From assembly GCA_016711295.1 (NCBI GenBank), contig JADJTE010000002.1, positions 558,001 through 622,000 on the forward strand: a stretch of DNA of 64,000 bases. The letters run 5' to 3'. The position numbers and the translations under genes are program-made. The notes under the pieces were generated by a model. It saw only the letters and a program-made list of their open reading frames with translations, made no database searches and was not told the DNA's origin. This document shows, piece after piece, positions 8,673 through 18,508 of the stretch. The stretch comes from Sphingobacteriales bacterium (GTDB taxonomy: Bacteria; Bacteroidota; Bacteroidia; Chitinophagales; UBA2359). The first letter of the stretch is position 1, and the number at the start of each line of letters is the position of its first letter.

Positions 8673-10583
8673 ATGATAGTTCCTATCAATATCAAAACAG
8701 GCACGCTAATACAATCCGAAATACCCAATCAACAAGACATTATAGTAGGTATCGATTTAGGTACAACTAACAGCCTCATAGCATACATCAACCCACAAGA
8801 CAATCTACCTACTATTATCACCGATGAGGAAGGCAATAATGGTTTAGTGCCCTCTATTTTACATTTTACAGACAACAGCAATTGGATAGTAGGCAACGAT
8901 GCCCGCCCTTACCTAATAAGCCACCCGCAGACGACACTCTATTCTATCAAACGCTTAATGGGCAAATCGTATCGGGATATAGCTGAACACAATCAGCTTT
9001 TCAGCTATCAAATTATAGACGACGATACCGAACGTTTGGTCAAAATACGTGTGAACAATCGCTTCTATACCCCCATCGAGCTATCAGCCCTATTGCTCAA
9101 AGCCTTAAAAGAACGCGCCGAAACTACTTTACAAACGACTATATCAAAAGCCGTCATTACTGTACCCGCTTATTTTAACGACGCTCAACGCCAAGCTACC
9201 CGCGATGCGGGCAAGTTAGCAGGGCTTGATGTACTGCGCATCATCAACGAACCAACGGCAGCAGCATTAGCCTACGGCATAGGTACAGCAAGCGACACGA
9301 ATACTTCCGAAACTATTGCCGTATACGATTTAGGCGGCGGTACATTTGATGTTTCTATCCTACGTATAGAAGAAGGCGTATTTGAAGTATTAGCTACCAA
9401 TGGCGATACTTTTTTGGGCGGCGATGACATTGACCGCGCCATCGTTCAATATTGGATAACACAATGTCCCGACTTAGGTATAAACAAATCAATGTACCGA
9501 GAGCTACGGCTACGAGCTGAACAAGCCAAAAAGTATGTATCTGATAACCATAGTACATACAGTCATGTAACACAAATCTTCGAATTCGGTACAGCAATAA
9601 TATTAGCACTCAATCCGGACGAACTGAGACAAATACTATTGCCTTTTATAGAACGAACATTAACCTGCTGCCGACAGGCTTTGTCCGATGCACAACTCAC
9701 AACAACAGAAGTAGACAAAGTAATTATGGTTGGTGGCGCAACACGCACGCCACTAATACGCCAAAAAGTAAGCGAGCTGTTCGGCAAACCCGTATATAAC
9801 GAGCTAAACCCCGATGAAGTAGTTGCATTGGGTGCTGCCGTCCAAGCCGATATTTTGGCAGGCAACCAGCGCGACATGCTACTGTTAGACATAACACCCC
9901 TATCGCTCGGCATAGAAACAATGGGCGGGCTAATGGACGTAATAGTGCCGCGCAATAGCAAAATACCCATACGCGCCGCCCGACAATACACCACACAACG
10001 CGACGGACAAAGTGGAATAAATATTGCTATCTATCAAGGCGAACGAGATTTAGTGAAAGATAACCGATGCTTAGGCGAATTTGTACTACGTGGCATTCCC
10101 GCGATGCCCGCAGGTCTGCCAAAAGTCGAAATTAGCTTTACTATAGATGCTGATGGCATTACGCGCGTCAGAGCTACCGAACTTCGGTCAGGTGTAGCCC
10201 AACAAATAGAAGTGAAGCCACAATACGGATTGAGCGAAGAAGAAATGTCGCAAATGCTACTCGAATCGGTGCGCCACGCCCAAACCGACCGCGATACCCG
10301 CGCCCTGCAAGAAGCCATTAACGAAGCCAATACCCTCGCCGACACCGCCGACCATTTCATCGTCCGCCATGCCGATATGCTCAGTACAGACGAAATAAAT
10401 CTGACCCGCGACCATATAGCCGCCCTGCGTCAAAGCCTATCGAGCAACGACAAAGACTTGATACATACCTATATCGAAACCCTCAATACCCATACGCGCC
10501 CCTTCGCCGAGCGTGTCATGGACGCAGCGGTAGCTATGGCAATGAAAGGCAAACAAGCCCTCTCCAACGACATTTTAGAGTAA
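8673..10583 (+). CDS. hscA: Hsp70-family chaperone, HscA-like
   Basis: A 636-residue Hsp70. The ATPase domain holds GIDLGTTNSLIA (about residue 26), NEPTAAALAYG, VYDLGGGTFDVS and MVGGATRTPLI. The substrate domain starts LLLDITPLSLGIETMGGLMD and continues with GERDLVKDNRCLGEF and LRGIPAMPAG. The LSLGIETMGGL and QGERDLV-type segments match HscA, which with HscB transfers Fe-S clusters from IscU, better than DnaK. The gene is alone, without iscU, hscB or fdx, so a general DnaK-paralogue role remains possible. Confidence 0.82.
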   Translation: MIVPINIKTGTLIQSEIPNQQDIIVGIDLGTTNSLIAYINPQDNLPTIITDEEGNNGLVPSILHFTDNSNWIVGNDARPYLISHPQTTLYSIKRLMGKSYRDIAEHNQLFSYQIIDDDTERLVKIRVNNRFYTPIELSALLLKALKERAETTLQTTISKAVITVPAYFNDAQRQATRDAGKLAGLDVLRIINEPTAAALAYGIGTASDTNTSETIAVYDLGGGTFDVSILRIEEGVFEVLATNGDTFLGGDDIDRAIVQYWITQCPDLGINKSMYRELRLRAEQAKKYVSDNHSTYSHVTQIFEFGTAIILALNPDELRQILLPFIERTLTCCRQALSDAQLTTTEVDKVIMVGGATRTPLIRQKVSELFGKPVYNELNPDEVVALGAAVQADILAGNQRDMLLLDITPLSLGIETMGGLMDVIVPRNSKIPIRAARQYTTQRDGQSGINIAIYQGERDLVKDNRCLGEFVLRGIPAMPAGLPKVEISFTIDADGITRVRATELRSGVAQQIEVKPQYGLSEEEMSQMLLESVRHAQTDRDTRALQEAINEANTLADTADHFIVRHADMLSTDEINLTRDHIAALRQSLSSNDKDLIHTYIETLNTHTRPFAERVMDAAVAMAMKGKQALSNDILE

Positions 10584-10598
10584 ACCCATACCGCAACA

Positions 10599-10640
10599 CA
10601 AAAAAAACAGGGCTACCCATGCGCAAAACATCGGTAGCCC
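10599..10640 (-). terminator. terminator between convergent hscA and lon
   Basis: GGGCTACC and GGTAGCCC form an 8-bp stem. The A run at 10599-10607 becomes a T run on the minus strand, so it mainly terminates lon, and may also stop hscA transcription from the other side. Confidence 0.7.
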
Positions 10641-10661
10641 CAACTATCAATATCGGGTATA

Positions 10662-13079
10662 TTAGTGAGCGAGTGTTTTGTCCAGCATCTCGCTCATTGT
10701 TTTGACATAGGTAAATTGTAAATCGCTGATAAACAAAGGGTTAATCTCTTCTACATCTTTGCGATTACTGTGGCACAAAACAACCTCCTTTAATCCTGCC
10801 CGCCGTGCCGCTAATACCTTTTCTTTTATCCCACCCACAGGCAACACCTTTCCGCGCAAGGTAATTTCGCCCGTCATCGCTATATACGGTCTTATCTTGC
10901 GCCCCGTCAATGCAGACGCGAGGGCAGAAAGCATCGTCACACCCGCCGAAGGACCGTCTTTGGGTATCGCGCCTTCGGGCACATGTATATGGAAGTTGGT
11001 TTGCTCAAATCGGGCGTTGTCTATCCCCAAGTCGGTGGCGTGCGCTTTTAGGTAACTCAGGGCAGTAGTCGCCGATTCTTTCATCACATCGCCCAAATTT
11101 CCGGTCAGGGTTAGGTTGCCTTTGCCTTGGCTCAGGCTCGTTTCGATAAACAAGATATCGCCGCCCGATTCAGTCCAAGCCAGACCAATGGCAACGCCTG
11201 CGGGGTTTTCGTCGCTATACATTTCAGAGTCGTGCCTTTTAACGCCCAAGATGCGCGTCACGTCGGCTTCGGACAATCGCGGGTTGTAGGGTTCTTCCAA
11301 CGCAACCGACTTTGCCACCGCCCGCATGAGGGTGGCTATGCGGCGGTCGAGCGAGCGCACCCCCGATTCGCGGGTGTATTCGTCTATCACTTTGCGCAAT
11401 ATTTTGGGCGATAGCGTGATGTGTTTAGCCGTCAAACCATGCGCTTGGCGTTGTTGGGGCACGAGGTGCGTTTTGGCAATTTCTATTTTTTCTTCCGCCG
11501 AATAACCACTGATTTGTATAATTTCCATTCGGTCCAGCAGAGCAGGGTGCATACCGTTCAGCGAGTTGGCAGTAGCAATAAACATAACATTGGATAGGTC
11601 ATACTCTACATCCAAATAATTGTCGTGGAAAGTGCTGTTTTGCTCAGGGTCTAATACTTCTAATAGTGCCGAGGCGGGGTCGCCCCTAAAATCAGCCCCT
11701 ACTTTTTCTATTTCGTCCAATATAAACACGGGGTTAGACGTTTGCACTTTTTTGAGCAATTGTATGATGCGTCCGGGCATAGCACCGATATACGTGCGGC
11801 GGTGTCCGCGTATTTCGGCTTCGTCTCGCAGCCCCCCCAAAGACATGCGCACATATTTTCGTTTCATTGCGTGCGCAATTGATTTTCCGAGCGAGGTTTT
11901 GCCCACGCCCGGCGGTCCGACAAAGCACAGAATAGGCGATTTCATATCGCCTTTCAATTTCAGCACAGCGAGGTATTCCAAGATTCGGTTTTTTACCTTA
12001 TCTAATCCGTAATGCTCTTTGTCTAATACGGCTTGTGCGCGTTTCAGGTCGAGTCGGTCGGTCGAAAATTCGTTCCACGGCAAATCGAGCATCAGTTCGA
12101 TATAGTTCATCGCTACACCATGGTCGGGCATCATCGGATTGATACGCTGCAATCGATGTAGTTCTTTATCAAATACGGTTTTCACTTCTTTTGACCATTT
12201 CTTTTTAGCGGCGCGTTTTTCAAAGTCGTTCATTTCTTGCGCCGTACTGTCGCCCAATTCTTCTTGTATCGTTTTTATTTGTTGGTTCAAAAAATATTCG
12301 CGCTGTTGCTTATCCATATCATTACGGGCTTTCGATTGTATTTCGTCTTTCAGCTCCGCAATTTGTAGTTCGGCATACAAATATTCTAATGTCTTGGTAG
12401 CTCGTTCTTTGAGGTCGCTAATTTCTAATAGGGCTTGTTTTTCAGACGCTTCGATATTGAGGTTCGACGAGACGAAATTGAGCAAAAACGCGGGGCTATC
12501 GATATTGCGCAATACTACGCCTGCTTCGGGCGGTATATTCGGCGACATATTGACGATTTGGGTGGTTATGTCCTTTATCGATGCCATGAGTGCTTTGAAA
12601 AAGCGGTCATTTTCGTCCGCTTCGCTTTGCACTTCGTAAGTAGCAATACGGGCGGTGATATGCGGCTCGCTCGTCAGGTATTCGCTCACCTTAAACCGCG
12701 TCCTGCCTTGTATGATAATGGTAGTAGAGCCATCGGGCATTTTCAGCATTTTGACAATTTTGGCAATCGTACCTACTTTATACAGGTCCTTGAGTTCGGG
12801 GTCGTCGTCGTCGGCTGTTTTTTGCGCCAATACGCCGATAAATTTATTTTTGTTGTTTGCCTCTTTGATAGCGCGTACCGATTTGTCGCGCCCTACCGAA
12901 AGCGGCATCACTACGCCCGGAAATAAGACCGTATTGCGCAGGGGTAATATAGGCAATACCTCGCCGTAGTTTTCATCGGCGATTGATTTGCCGTTGTCAT
13001 CTTCTTCAAGTGGTACTAAGGGAAAAAACTCAATGTCGTCGTCGTTATTACCAGAAAATAATTGAAATTGTTGGTGCAT
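10662..13079 (-). CDS. lon: ATP-dependent endopeptidase Lon
   Basis: A cytosolic AAA+ protease degrading misfolded and regulatory proteins, 805 residues from MHQQFQLFSG; the upstream in-frame residues are not family-like. The N-terminal LON domain begins LPILPLRNTVLFPGVV. Walker A is GPPGVGKTSLGKS, Walker B is FILDEIEKV, and the Ser-Lys protease site is PKDGPSAGVTM with the lysine in VGGIKEKVLAARRAG. Complete and intact. It converges with hscA. Confidence 0.97.
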   Translation of the reverse strand: MHQQFQLFSGNNDDDIEFFPLVPLEEDDNGKSIADENYGEVLPILPLRNTVLFPGVVMPLSVGRDKSVRAIKEANNKNKFIGVLAQKTADDDDPELKDLYKVGTIAKIVKMLKMPDGSTTIIIQGRTRFKVSEYLTSEPHITARIATYEVQSEADENDRFFKALMASIKDITTQIVNMSPNIPPEAGVVLRNIDSPAFLLNFVSSNLNIEASEKQALLEISDLKERATKTLEYLYAELQIAELKDEIQSKARNDMDKQQREYFLNQQIKTIQEELGDSTAQEMNDFEKRAAKKKWSKEVKTVFDKELHRLQRINPMMPDHGVAMNYIELMLDLPWNEFSTDRLDLKRAQAVLDKEHYGLDKVKNRILEYLAVLKLKGDMKSPILCFVGPPGVGKTSLGKSIAHAMKRKYVRMSLGGLRDEAEIRGHRRTYIGAMPGRIIQLLKKVQTSNPVFILDEIEKVGADFRGDPASALLEVLDPEQNSTFHDNYLDVEYDLSNVMFIATANSLNGMHPALLDRMEIIQISGYSAEEKIEIAKTHLVPQQRQAHGLTAKHITLSPKILRKVIDEYTRESGVRSLDRRIATLMRAVAKSVALEEPYNPRLSEADVTRILGVKRHDSEMYSDENPAGVAIGLAWTESGGDILFIETSLSQGKGNLTLTGNLGDVMKESATTALSYLKAHATDLGIDNARFEQTNFHIHVPEGAIPKDGPSAGVTMLSALASALTGRKIRPYIAMTGEITLRGKVLPVGGIKEKVLAARRAGLKEVVLCHSNRKDVEEINPLFISDLQFTYVKTMSEMLDKTLAH

Positions 13080-13183
13080 TATAAAAAGGTGGTTAGGTGA
13101 AAAAGAGTTGTTTTGAACGGGCAATGTTATACCCGTTGAGGCTAAAAATATTTTAGGCGAGATTTATACCTCGAATTAACCCG

Positions 13184-13191
13184 CAAAAGTA
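13184..13191 (-). promoter_or_regulatory. possible -7 box for lon
   Basis: On the minus strand this reads TACTTTTG, matching the Bacteroidota TAnnTTTG element, about 105 bases before the lon start. No clear TTG is seen at the expected -33 distance, so this is tentative. Confidence 0.4.
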
Positions 13192-13379
13192 CTACTTTCG
13201 GGCGGTAAATCCTTTTTTTTGGGTCGAAAGTTATGCACACAACACCTCAATATTGAAAAAGGTTGTCTCTTCCGTTCTGTTGCCGAGCTATGTGGTATGC
13301 TATTCGCCTGAACTTGCAAACATGTTCGGCGGCGATTTTAGCACTCTTTTATTTTTTTTAAAAAAAAATGGCGTAATGC

Positions 13380-13410
13380 TTGGTGGAAGTAATTTAAAGG
13401 CGTACCTTTG
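13380..13410 (+). promoter_or_regulatory. distal promoter of the rpsL operon
   Basis: TTG at 13380-13382, a 20-base spacer and TACCTTTG at 13403-13410 fit the Bacteroidota sigma-A promoter (TTG, about 19-20 bases, TAnnTTTG). It lies some 200 bases before rpsL, giving a long leader. The rest of the lon-rpsL gap from 13192 holds nothing else recognisable. Confidence 0.65.
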
Positions 13411-13550
13411 CAGCCGCAATTGAAAAAGCGAGCCGGTGTGGCCGCTCATACATACCGTTTCAGTCGTTGAAACACAGGTCTTGTTTCCGTTGTTTTAGGA
13501 TAATGTGACCTTTTTTCTTTTCAGGGCAAAAAAAAATGCTCGGAAGTTTT

Positions 13551-13578
13551 TTGTTTTGTTTTTCGTGCCGTATCTTTG
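13551..13578 (+). promoter_or_regulatory. proximal promoter of the rpsL operon
   Basis: TTG at 13551-13553, 17 bases, then TATCTTTG at 13571-13578, ending 31 bases before the rpsL ATG. With the box at 13403 it suggests two tandem promoters driving the ribosomal operon. Confidence 0.6.
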
Positions 13579-13609
13579 CACGCCCAAAAAGCATATCGTA
13601 ACTTACACC

Positions 13610-14038
13610 ATGCCTACTATACAACAATTAGTTCGTAAAGGACGCGAGCCTCAAGTGTCTGTCAGCAAGTCGAGAGCATTAGATAAATGCCCCCAACGCC
13701 GCGGCGTATGTACTCGCGTATATACGACAACGCCCAAAAAGCCCAATTCGGCATTGCGCAAAGTAGCCAAAGTTCGTTTGACCAACAGCATAGAGGTGAT
13801 TGCCTATATTCCTGGTGAGGGTCACAACTTACAAGAACACTCCATAGTCTTGATTCGCGGTGGTCGTGTGAAAGACCTCCCTGGTGTGCGCTACCATATT
13901 GTGCGCGGCACATTGGATACTAGTGGTGTTGATAAACGCCGTCAAAGCCGTTCGCTATATGGCGCAAAACGCCCCAAGCCCGGACAAGTTGCCAAAGGCG
14001 CACAAAAAGGCGCAGCACCCGCTAAAAAGAAAAAATAA
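13610..14038 (+). CDS. rpsL: 30S ribosomal protein S12
   Basis: S12 sits at the decoding centre. It has 142 residues from MPTIQQLVRKGREP; an open frame runs further upstream but crosses the promoter, so the ATG at 13610 is chosen. The conserved loops TTTPKKPNSALRK and GGRVKDLPGVRYH keep the lysines whose change gives streptomycin resistance in other bacteria. The tail has about 20 extra Lys/Ala/Pro residues compared with E. coli. First gene of the operon; rpsG follows after 29 bases. Confidence 0.98.
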   Translation: MPTIQQLVRKGREPQVSVSKSRALDKCPQRRGVCTRVYTTTPKKPNSALRKVAKVRLTNSIEVIAYIPGEGHNLQEHSIVLIRGGRVKDLPGVRYHIVRGTLDTSGVDKRRQSRSLYGAKRPKPGQVAKGAQKGAAPAKKKK

Positions 14039-14067
14039 ACGCTAAAATAATAAATCTATTATAAAAT

Positions 14068-14538
14068 ATGCGCAAGCAGAGAGCCAAAAAAAGGATATTG
14101 CCCCCCGACCCGCGTTTTAACGATGCCGCTGTAACGCGCTTCGTCAATATGATGATGTGGGAAGGTAAAAAAAGTATTTGCTTCGGTATATTCTACGATG
14201 CTATCGATAAAGTATCGCAAATGACCAAAGAAGAAGGCTACGAGGTGTGGAAAAAAGCCCTCAATAACGTAATGCCTGCTGTAGAAGTGCGCAGCCGCCG
14301 TATCGGGGGTGCCACTTTTCAAATACCCACCGAAATTCGCCCCGACCGCCGCATTTCTGTCGGCATGAAATGGCTTATTGGTTTTGCCCGCAAACGCAAC
14401 GGGAAATCAATGGCGGAAAAATTGTCTGCCGAGATTGTTGCCGCTTCCAAAAACGAAGGCGCAGCCATTAAACGTAAAGACGATATGCACCGCATGGCAG
14501 AAGCGAATAAAGCATTTGCCCACTTCCGCGCACGATAG
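14068..14538 (+). CDS. rpsG: 30S ribosomal protein S7
   Basis: S7 organises the 3' major domain of 16S rRNA and contacts E-site tRNA. 156 residues, the usual length, starting MRKQRAKKRI. It contains MMWEGKKSICFGIFYDAID and the family segment VEVRSRRIGGATFQIPTEI. Intact; second gene of the rpsL-rpsG-fusA unit. Confidence 0.98.
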   Translation: MRKQRAKKRILPPDPRFNDAAVTRFVNMMMWEGKKSICFGIFYDAIDKVSQMTKEEGYEVWKKALNNVMPAVEVRSRRIGGATFQIPTEIRPDRRISVGMKWLIGFARKRNGKSMAEKLSAEIVAASKNEGAAIKRKDDMHRMAEANKAFAHFRAR

Positions 14539-14624
14539 TCCCTGTTTTTTATTTGGCTACCAATCCACCTTGACATCTACTCTGTTTAATACCCTCATAA
14601 AAAAAAAACAAATAACCACGCCAA

Positions 14625-16751
14625 ATGGCACGCGATTTAAATTATACAAGAAATATAGGCATTGCTGCACACATCGATGCGGGCAAAACCACGACCACTG
14701 AACGCATTTTGTACTATACTGGTTTGACACACAAAATTGGCGAAGTACACGACGGCGCAGCTACTATGGACTGGATGGTGCAAGAACAAGAACGCGGTAT
14801 CACGATTACCTCTGCTGCCACTAAAACCCAATGGATTTATCGCGGGCAACCCTATGCGGTCAATATCATTGACACACCAGGTCACGTCGATTTTACCGTA
14901 GAAGTAGAGCGTTCTTTGCGCGTATTGGACGGCGTGGTAGCATTGTTTTGTGCCGTAGGTGGCGTAGAGCCTCAATCTGAAACGGTTTGGCGACAAGCTA
15001 ATCGCTATAGTGTTCCGCGTTTGGGTTTTATCAATAAAATGGACCGTACAGGAGCCGACTTTTATTCTGTTGTAGGTCAAGTGCGCAGTATTTTGGGCGC
15101 TAATCCCGTGCCTTTGCAGTTGCCTATTGGTTCGGAGGAGAAATTTAGAGGCGTTGTCGATTTGATTACTAACAAAGCCGTTATTTGGGACGACGCTACC
15201 AACGGACAATCGTTCCAGGTAGCCGAGATACCCGCCGATATGGTAGACGAGGTGGCTGAATATCGCGAAAAATTGGTGGAAGCCGTTGCGGATTACGATG
15301 ATTCAATTTTAGAAAAATTCTTTGACGACCCCGATTCTATCACCGAAGACGAATTGCGCGAAGCCATTCGCAAAGCAACTATTGCTTTGGCAATTATCCC
15401 GATGTTCTGCTGTGCTTCTTTCAAAAACAAAGGCGTTCAGGCATTATTAGATGCAGTTATCCAATACTTGCCTTCGCCCTTAGATATTACTGCCGTAGAA
15501 GGTACGAACCCCGAAACGGGCGAAATCGAAACGCGCAAACCAAGCGCAGACGAACCTTTTGCAGCATTGGCGTTCAAAATTGCTACCGACCCTTATGTAG
15601 GACGCTTGGCGTTCATGCGCGTCTATTCGGGTAAATTTAGCGGTGGCGAACAGGTTATCAATACTCGTTCGGGCAAAAAAGAGCGTATCTCGCGCCTTTA
15701 CCAGATGCACGCCAACAAACAAAATCCCATCGAGACAGTCGAAGCAGGTGATATTTGTGCGGGTGTTGGTTTTAAAGAAATCAAAACAGGCGATACTCTT
15801 TGCGATATAGATAATCCTATCGTACTCGAAAGTTTGTTTATCCCAGAGCCAGTTATCAGTTTGGCGATTGAACCTAAAACCCAGAAAGATTTAGATAAAT
15901 TGGGTATGGCACTTTCCAAACTTGCCGAAGAAGACCCCACTTTCCGCGTATCATATAACGAAGATACCGCACAAACGGTAATCGCTGGTATGGGCGAGTT
16001 GCACTTAGAAATTATTGTAGATAGGTTGCGCCGCGAGTTCAAAGTAGAATGTAATCAAGGTGCGCCCGAAGTGAATTATAAAGAAGCGATTACAGGTAGA
16101 AGCCTACACCGCGAAACGTATAAAAAACAAACAGGTGGTCGTGGTAAATTTGCCGATATTCAGGTAGAGGTAATGCCCGCCGATGTTGACCCCGAAACGG
16201 GCTTGGTGCCACTTGGTTTGCAATTTGTCAATGAAATTGTGGGTGGTTCAGTACCTCGCGAATTTATTGCGCCAGTAGAGAAAGGTTTCCGCGAAGCGAT
16301 GAAAACTGGACCTTTGGCGGGTTACGAAATGCAGTCGCTCAAAGTGCGCTTGTATGACGGTAGCTACCACAATGTTGACTCTGATGCGTTTTCGTTTGAG
16401 ATGGCAGCCAAATTTGCCTACCGCGAAGCCTGCAAAAAAGCAACACCCCAGATTTTGGAGCCTATCATGAAATTAGAAGTTATTACGCCCGACGACTATA
16501 CGGGTAACGTAGTAGGCGACTTGAATCGCCGCCGCGGCATCATGGAGGGCATGGATACCAAAGGCAACGCCCAAGTTATCAAAGCCAGAGTGCCGCTATC
16601 GGAGATGTTTGGCTATGTAACTACCCTTCGCACCATTACATCGGGTCGCGCTACTTCGAGCATGGAGTTTTCGCACTATGCACCCGCACCTAATAATATC
16701 GCCGAAGAGGTGATAGCTAAATCCAAAGGACGCATTAAAGCTGAAGCATAA
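14625..16751 (+). CDS. fusA: translation elongation factor G
   Basis: A 708-residue GTPase driving tRNA-mRNA translocation and ribosome recycling. The P-loop is AHIDAGKTTTTERIL (about residue 13), switch II is DTPGHVDFTVEVERS and the G4 motif is NKMDRTGAD. Domain IV holds ETYKKQTGGRGKFAD. Complete and intact. It is followed five bases later by rpsJ, joining the str and S10 clusters in one transcription unit. Confidence 0.98.
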   Translation: MARDLNYTRNIGIAAHIDAGKTTTTERILYYTGLTHKIGEVHDGAATMDWMVQEQERGITITSAATKTQWIYRGQPYAVNIIDTPGHVDFTVEVERSLRVLDGVVALFCAVGGVEPQSETVWRQANRYSVPRLGFINKMDRTGADFYSVVGQVRSILGANPVPLQLPIGSEEKFRGVVDLITNKAVIWDDATNGQSFQVAEIPADMVDEVAEYREKLVEAVADYDDSILEKFFDDPDSITEDELREAIRKATIALAIIPMFCCASFKNKGVQALLDAVIQYLPSPLDITAVEGTNPETGEIETRKPSADEPFAALAFKIATDPYVGRLAFMRVYSGKFSGGEQVINTRSGKKERISRLYQMHANKQNPIETVEAGDICAGVGFKEIKTGDTLCDIDNPIVLESLFIPEPVISLAIEPKTQKDLDKLGMALSKLAEEDPTFRVSYNEDTAQTVIAGMGELHLEIIVDRLRREFKVECNQGAPEVNYKEAITGRSLHRETYKKQTGGRGKFADIQVEVMPADVDPETGLVPLGLQFVNEIVGGSVPREFIAPVEKGFREAMKTGPLAGYEMQSLKVRLYDGSYHNVDSDAFSFEMAAKFAYREACKKATPQILEPIMKLEVITPDDYTGNVVGDLNRRRGIMEGMDTKGNAQVIKARVPLSEMFGYVTTLRTITSGRATSSMEFSHYAPAPNNIAEEVIAKSKGRIKAEA

Positions 16752-16756
16752 TCATA

Positions 16757-17068
16757 ATGACAACGCAGAAAATTCGCATCAAATTAAAATCTTACGACCA
16801 TAGCCTCGTAGATAAGTCATCGGACAAAATTGTAAAAACGGTCAGAGCGACTGGTGCGGTTGTATCGGGTCCTATACCCCTGCCGACCGACAAAAAAATC
16901 TTTACGGTAATTCGCTCTCCGCACGTCAATAAATCATCGCGCGAGCAGTTTCGCCTAAGCACCTATAAGCGCGTGTTGGATATTTTTGGTTCGACGGGCA
17001 AAACTATCGATGCTTTGATGAAGCTGGAATTACCGAGCGGCGTAGATGTCGAGATTAAGGTCAATTAA
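16757..17068 (+). CDS. rpsJ: 30S ribosomal protein S10
   Basis: 103 residues, typical length, starting MTTQKIRIKLKSYDHSLVDK. S10 assembles into the 30S head and is also the NusE antitermination factor. Conserved IRSPHVNKSSREQF is present. Five bases separate it from fusA; a 178-base gap without a gene precedes rplC. Confidence 0.97.
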   Translation: MTTQKIRIKLKSYDHSLVDKSSDKIVKTVRATGAVVSGPIPLPTDKKIFTVIRSPHVNKSSREQFRLSTYKRVLDIFGSTGKTIDALMKLELPSGVDVEIKVN

Positions 17069-17246
17069 TTGTTTGCCCAATAATCTATATGTCGAAGCAC
17101 GGCTGCCATTTTAGAGATAGGAGGTTTTGCTTGCCGTTTTTACTGTTCTTTCTAAGGGTATTACGTGCCATAATGCTTGCTTTGCCCTTAAAACCATTGG
17201 CAATACTTTTTGCCCAACCACCCATTAAAGAAGTCAATTTAAAGCA

Positions 17247-17867
17247 ATGAAAGGAATCATTGGCAAAAAAATAGGCATGACCAGCTACTTTGCCGAAGGC
17301 GGTAAGCAAATTCAATGCACCGTTGTAGAAGCAGGTCCTTGTTATGTGACGCAAGTAAAAACCACCGATACCGATGGTTATAACGCCTTGCAATTAGCTT
17401 TTGATGAAGCAAAGCCACAAAGAATGCCCAAGCCCTTGCTCAAGCACTTTGAGAAAGCGGGTGTCAGCCCGAAACGCAAAGTAGTAGAGTTCAGAGATTT
17501 TCCCGAATCGCGCAATTTGGGCGATACCGTAGAAGTAGATATCTTCAAAGAAGGCGAAAAAGTAAGTGCCGTTGGTACGTCCAAAGGTAAAGGCTTTCAA
17601 GGCGTAGTGAAACGTCACGGTTTTAGCGGGGTAGGTATGCGCTCACACGGTCAGCACGACCGCCACCGCGCACCTGGTTCGGTAGGTGCTTCGTCGTTTC
17701 CCTCGCGCGTATTTAAAGGTATGCGTATGGCGGGACGTATGGGCGGCGACCGTGTGAAAGTGGCTAATTTAGTTGTAGTCAAAATTTTTAAAGAAAAAAA
17801 TCTGCTGTTAGTCAAAGGAGCGATTCCTGGACACAACGGTTCTTACGTCATCATAGAGAAGAAATAA
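17247..17867 (+). CDS. rplC: 50S ribosomal protein L3
   Basis: 206 residues starting MKGIIGKKIGMTSYF. L3 nucleates 23S folding and reaches toward the peptidyl-transferase centre through the loop with SHGQHDRHRAPGSVGASS and MRMAGRMGGDRV. Intact. rplD starts 10 bases downstream. Confidence 0.97.
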   Translation: MKGIIGKKIGMTSYFAEGGKQIQCTVVEAGPCYVTQVKTTDTDGYNALQLAFDEAKPQRMPKPLLKHFEKAGVSPKRKVVEFRDFPESRNLGDTVEVDIFKEGEKVSAVGTSKGKGFQGVVKRHGFSGVGMRSHGQHDRHRAPGSVGASSFPSRVFKGMRMAGRMGGDRVKVANLVVVKIFKEKNLLLVKGAIPGHNGSYVIIEKK

Positions 17868-17877
17868 CCTACTTGCT

Positions 17878-18494
17878 ATGCAATTCGAAGTACACGACCA
17901 AAATGGTCAAGGAACGGGCAGATTTATCGAATTGTCCGACAATGTGTTTGGGATAACCCCCAGCCACCACGCTATGTATTTGAGCGTGAAGCAATACTTA
18001 GCACACCAACGCCAAGGCACGCACAAAGCGAAAGAGAAAAGCGAAGTAAGCGGATCTACGCGCAAGTTGAAACGCCAAAAAGGTACAGGTGGTGCTCGTG
18101 CGGGTAGTATCAAAAGCCCCGTATTTGTGGGCGGTGCTCGTGCATTTGGTCCGCGTCCGCGCAACTACGATATGAAAATCAACAAAAAAGTGCGTTTGTT
18201 GGCTCGTAATTCGGCATTGTCGCACAAAGCCCAAGAAGGTAGCCTCAAAATCATCGAAGATTTTTCGTATGAAGTACCCAAAACCAAAAAATATGTTGCA
18301 TTTTTGGCAGCTTTGGGTATAACGGCAAAAAATCGCTATTGGTATTGGGCGAGACGAACGAAAATTTGTTGCTATCTGCGCGTAATATTCCCAAAGTAAG
18401 CGTTTCGAGTGCTAATAGCCTCTCGACTTATGCTATTCTTAATGGCGGCACTATCCTAATGAGCGAAAGCGCAGCCCAACATTTTAACGCCTAA
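17878..18494 (+). CDS. rplD: 50S ribosomal protein L4 (frameshifted)
   Basis: L4 lines the exit tunnel and binds 23S domain I. The N-terminal part is normal, including RKLKRQKGTGGARAGSIKSP. One A appears missing near 18320 (GGTATAACGGC where GGTATAAACGGC is expected). Beyond it, another frame gives the true C-terminus with LVLGETNENLLLSARN and ends SESAAQHFNA, for about 205 residues. L4 is essential and single-copy, so this is taken as a sequence error. Confidence 0.93.
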
Positions 18495-18508
18495 AACGCA
18501 TTGTAATC

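Noticed and set aside
13505..13609. N-terminal extension of S12
   Set aside because: It crosses the proximal promoter and includes residues unlike any S12; the ATG at 13610 gives the family start.
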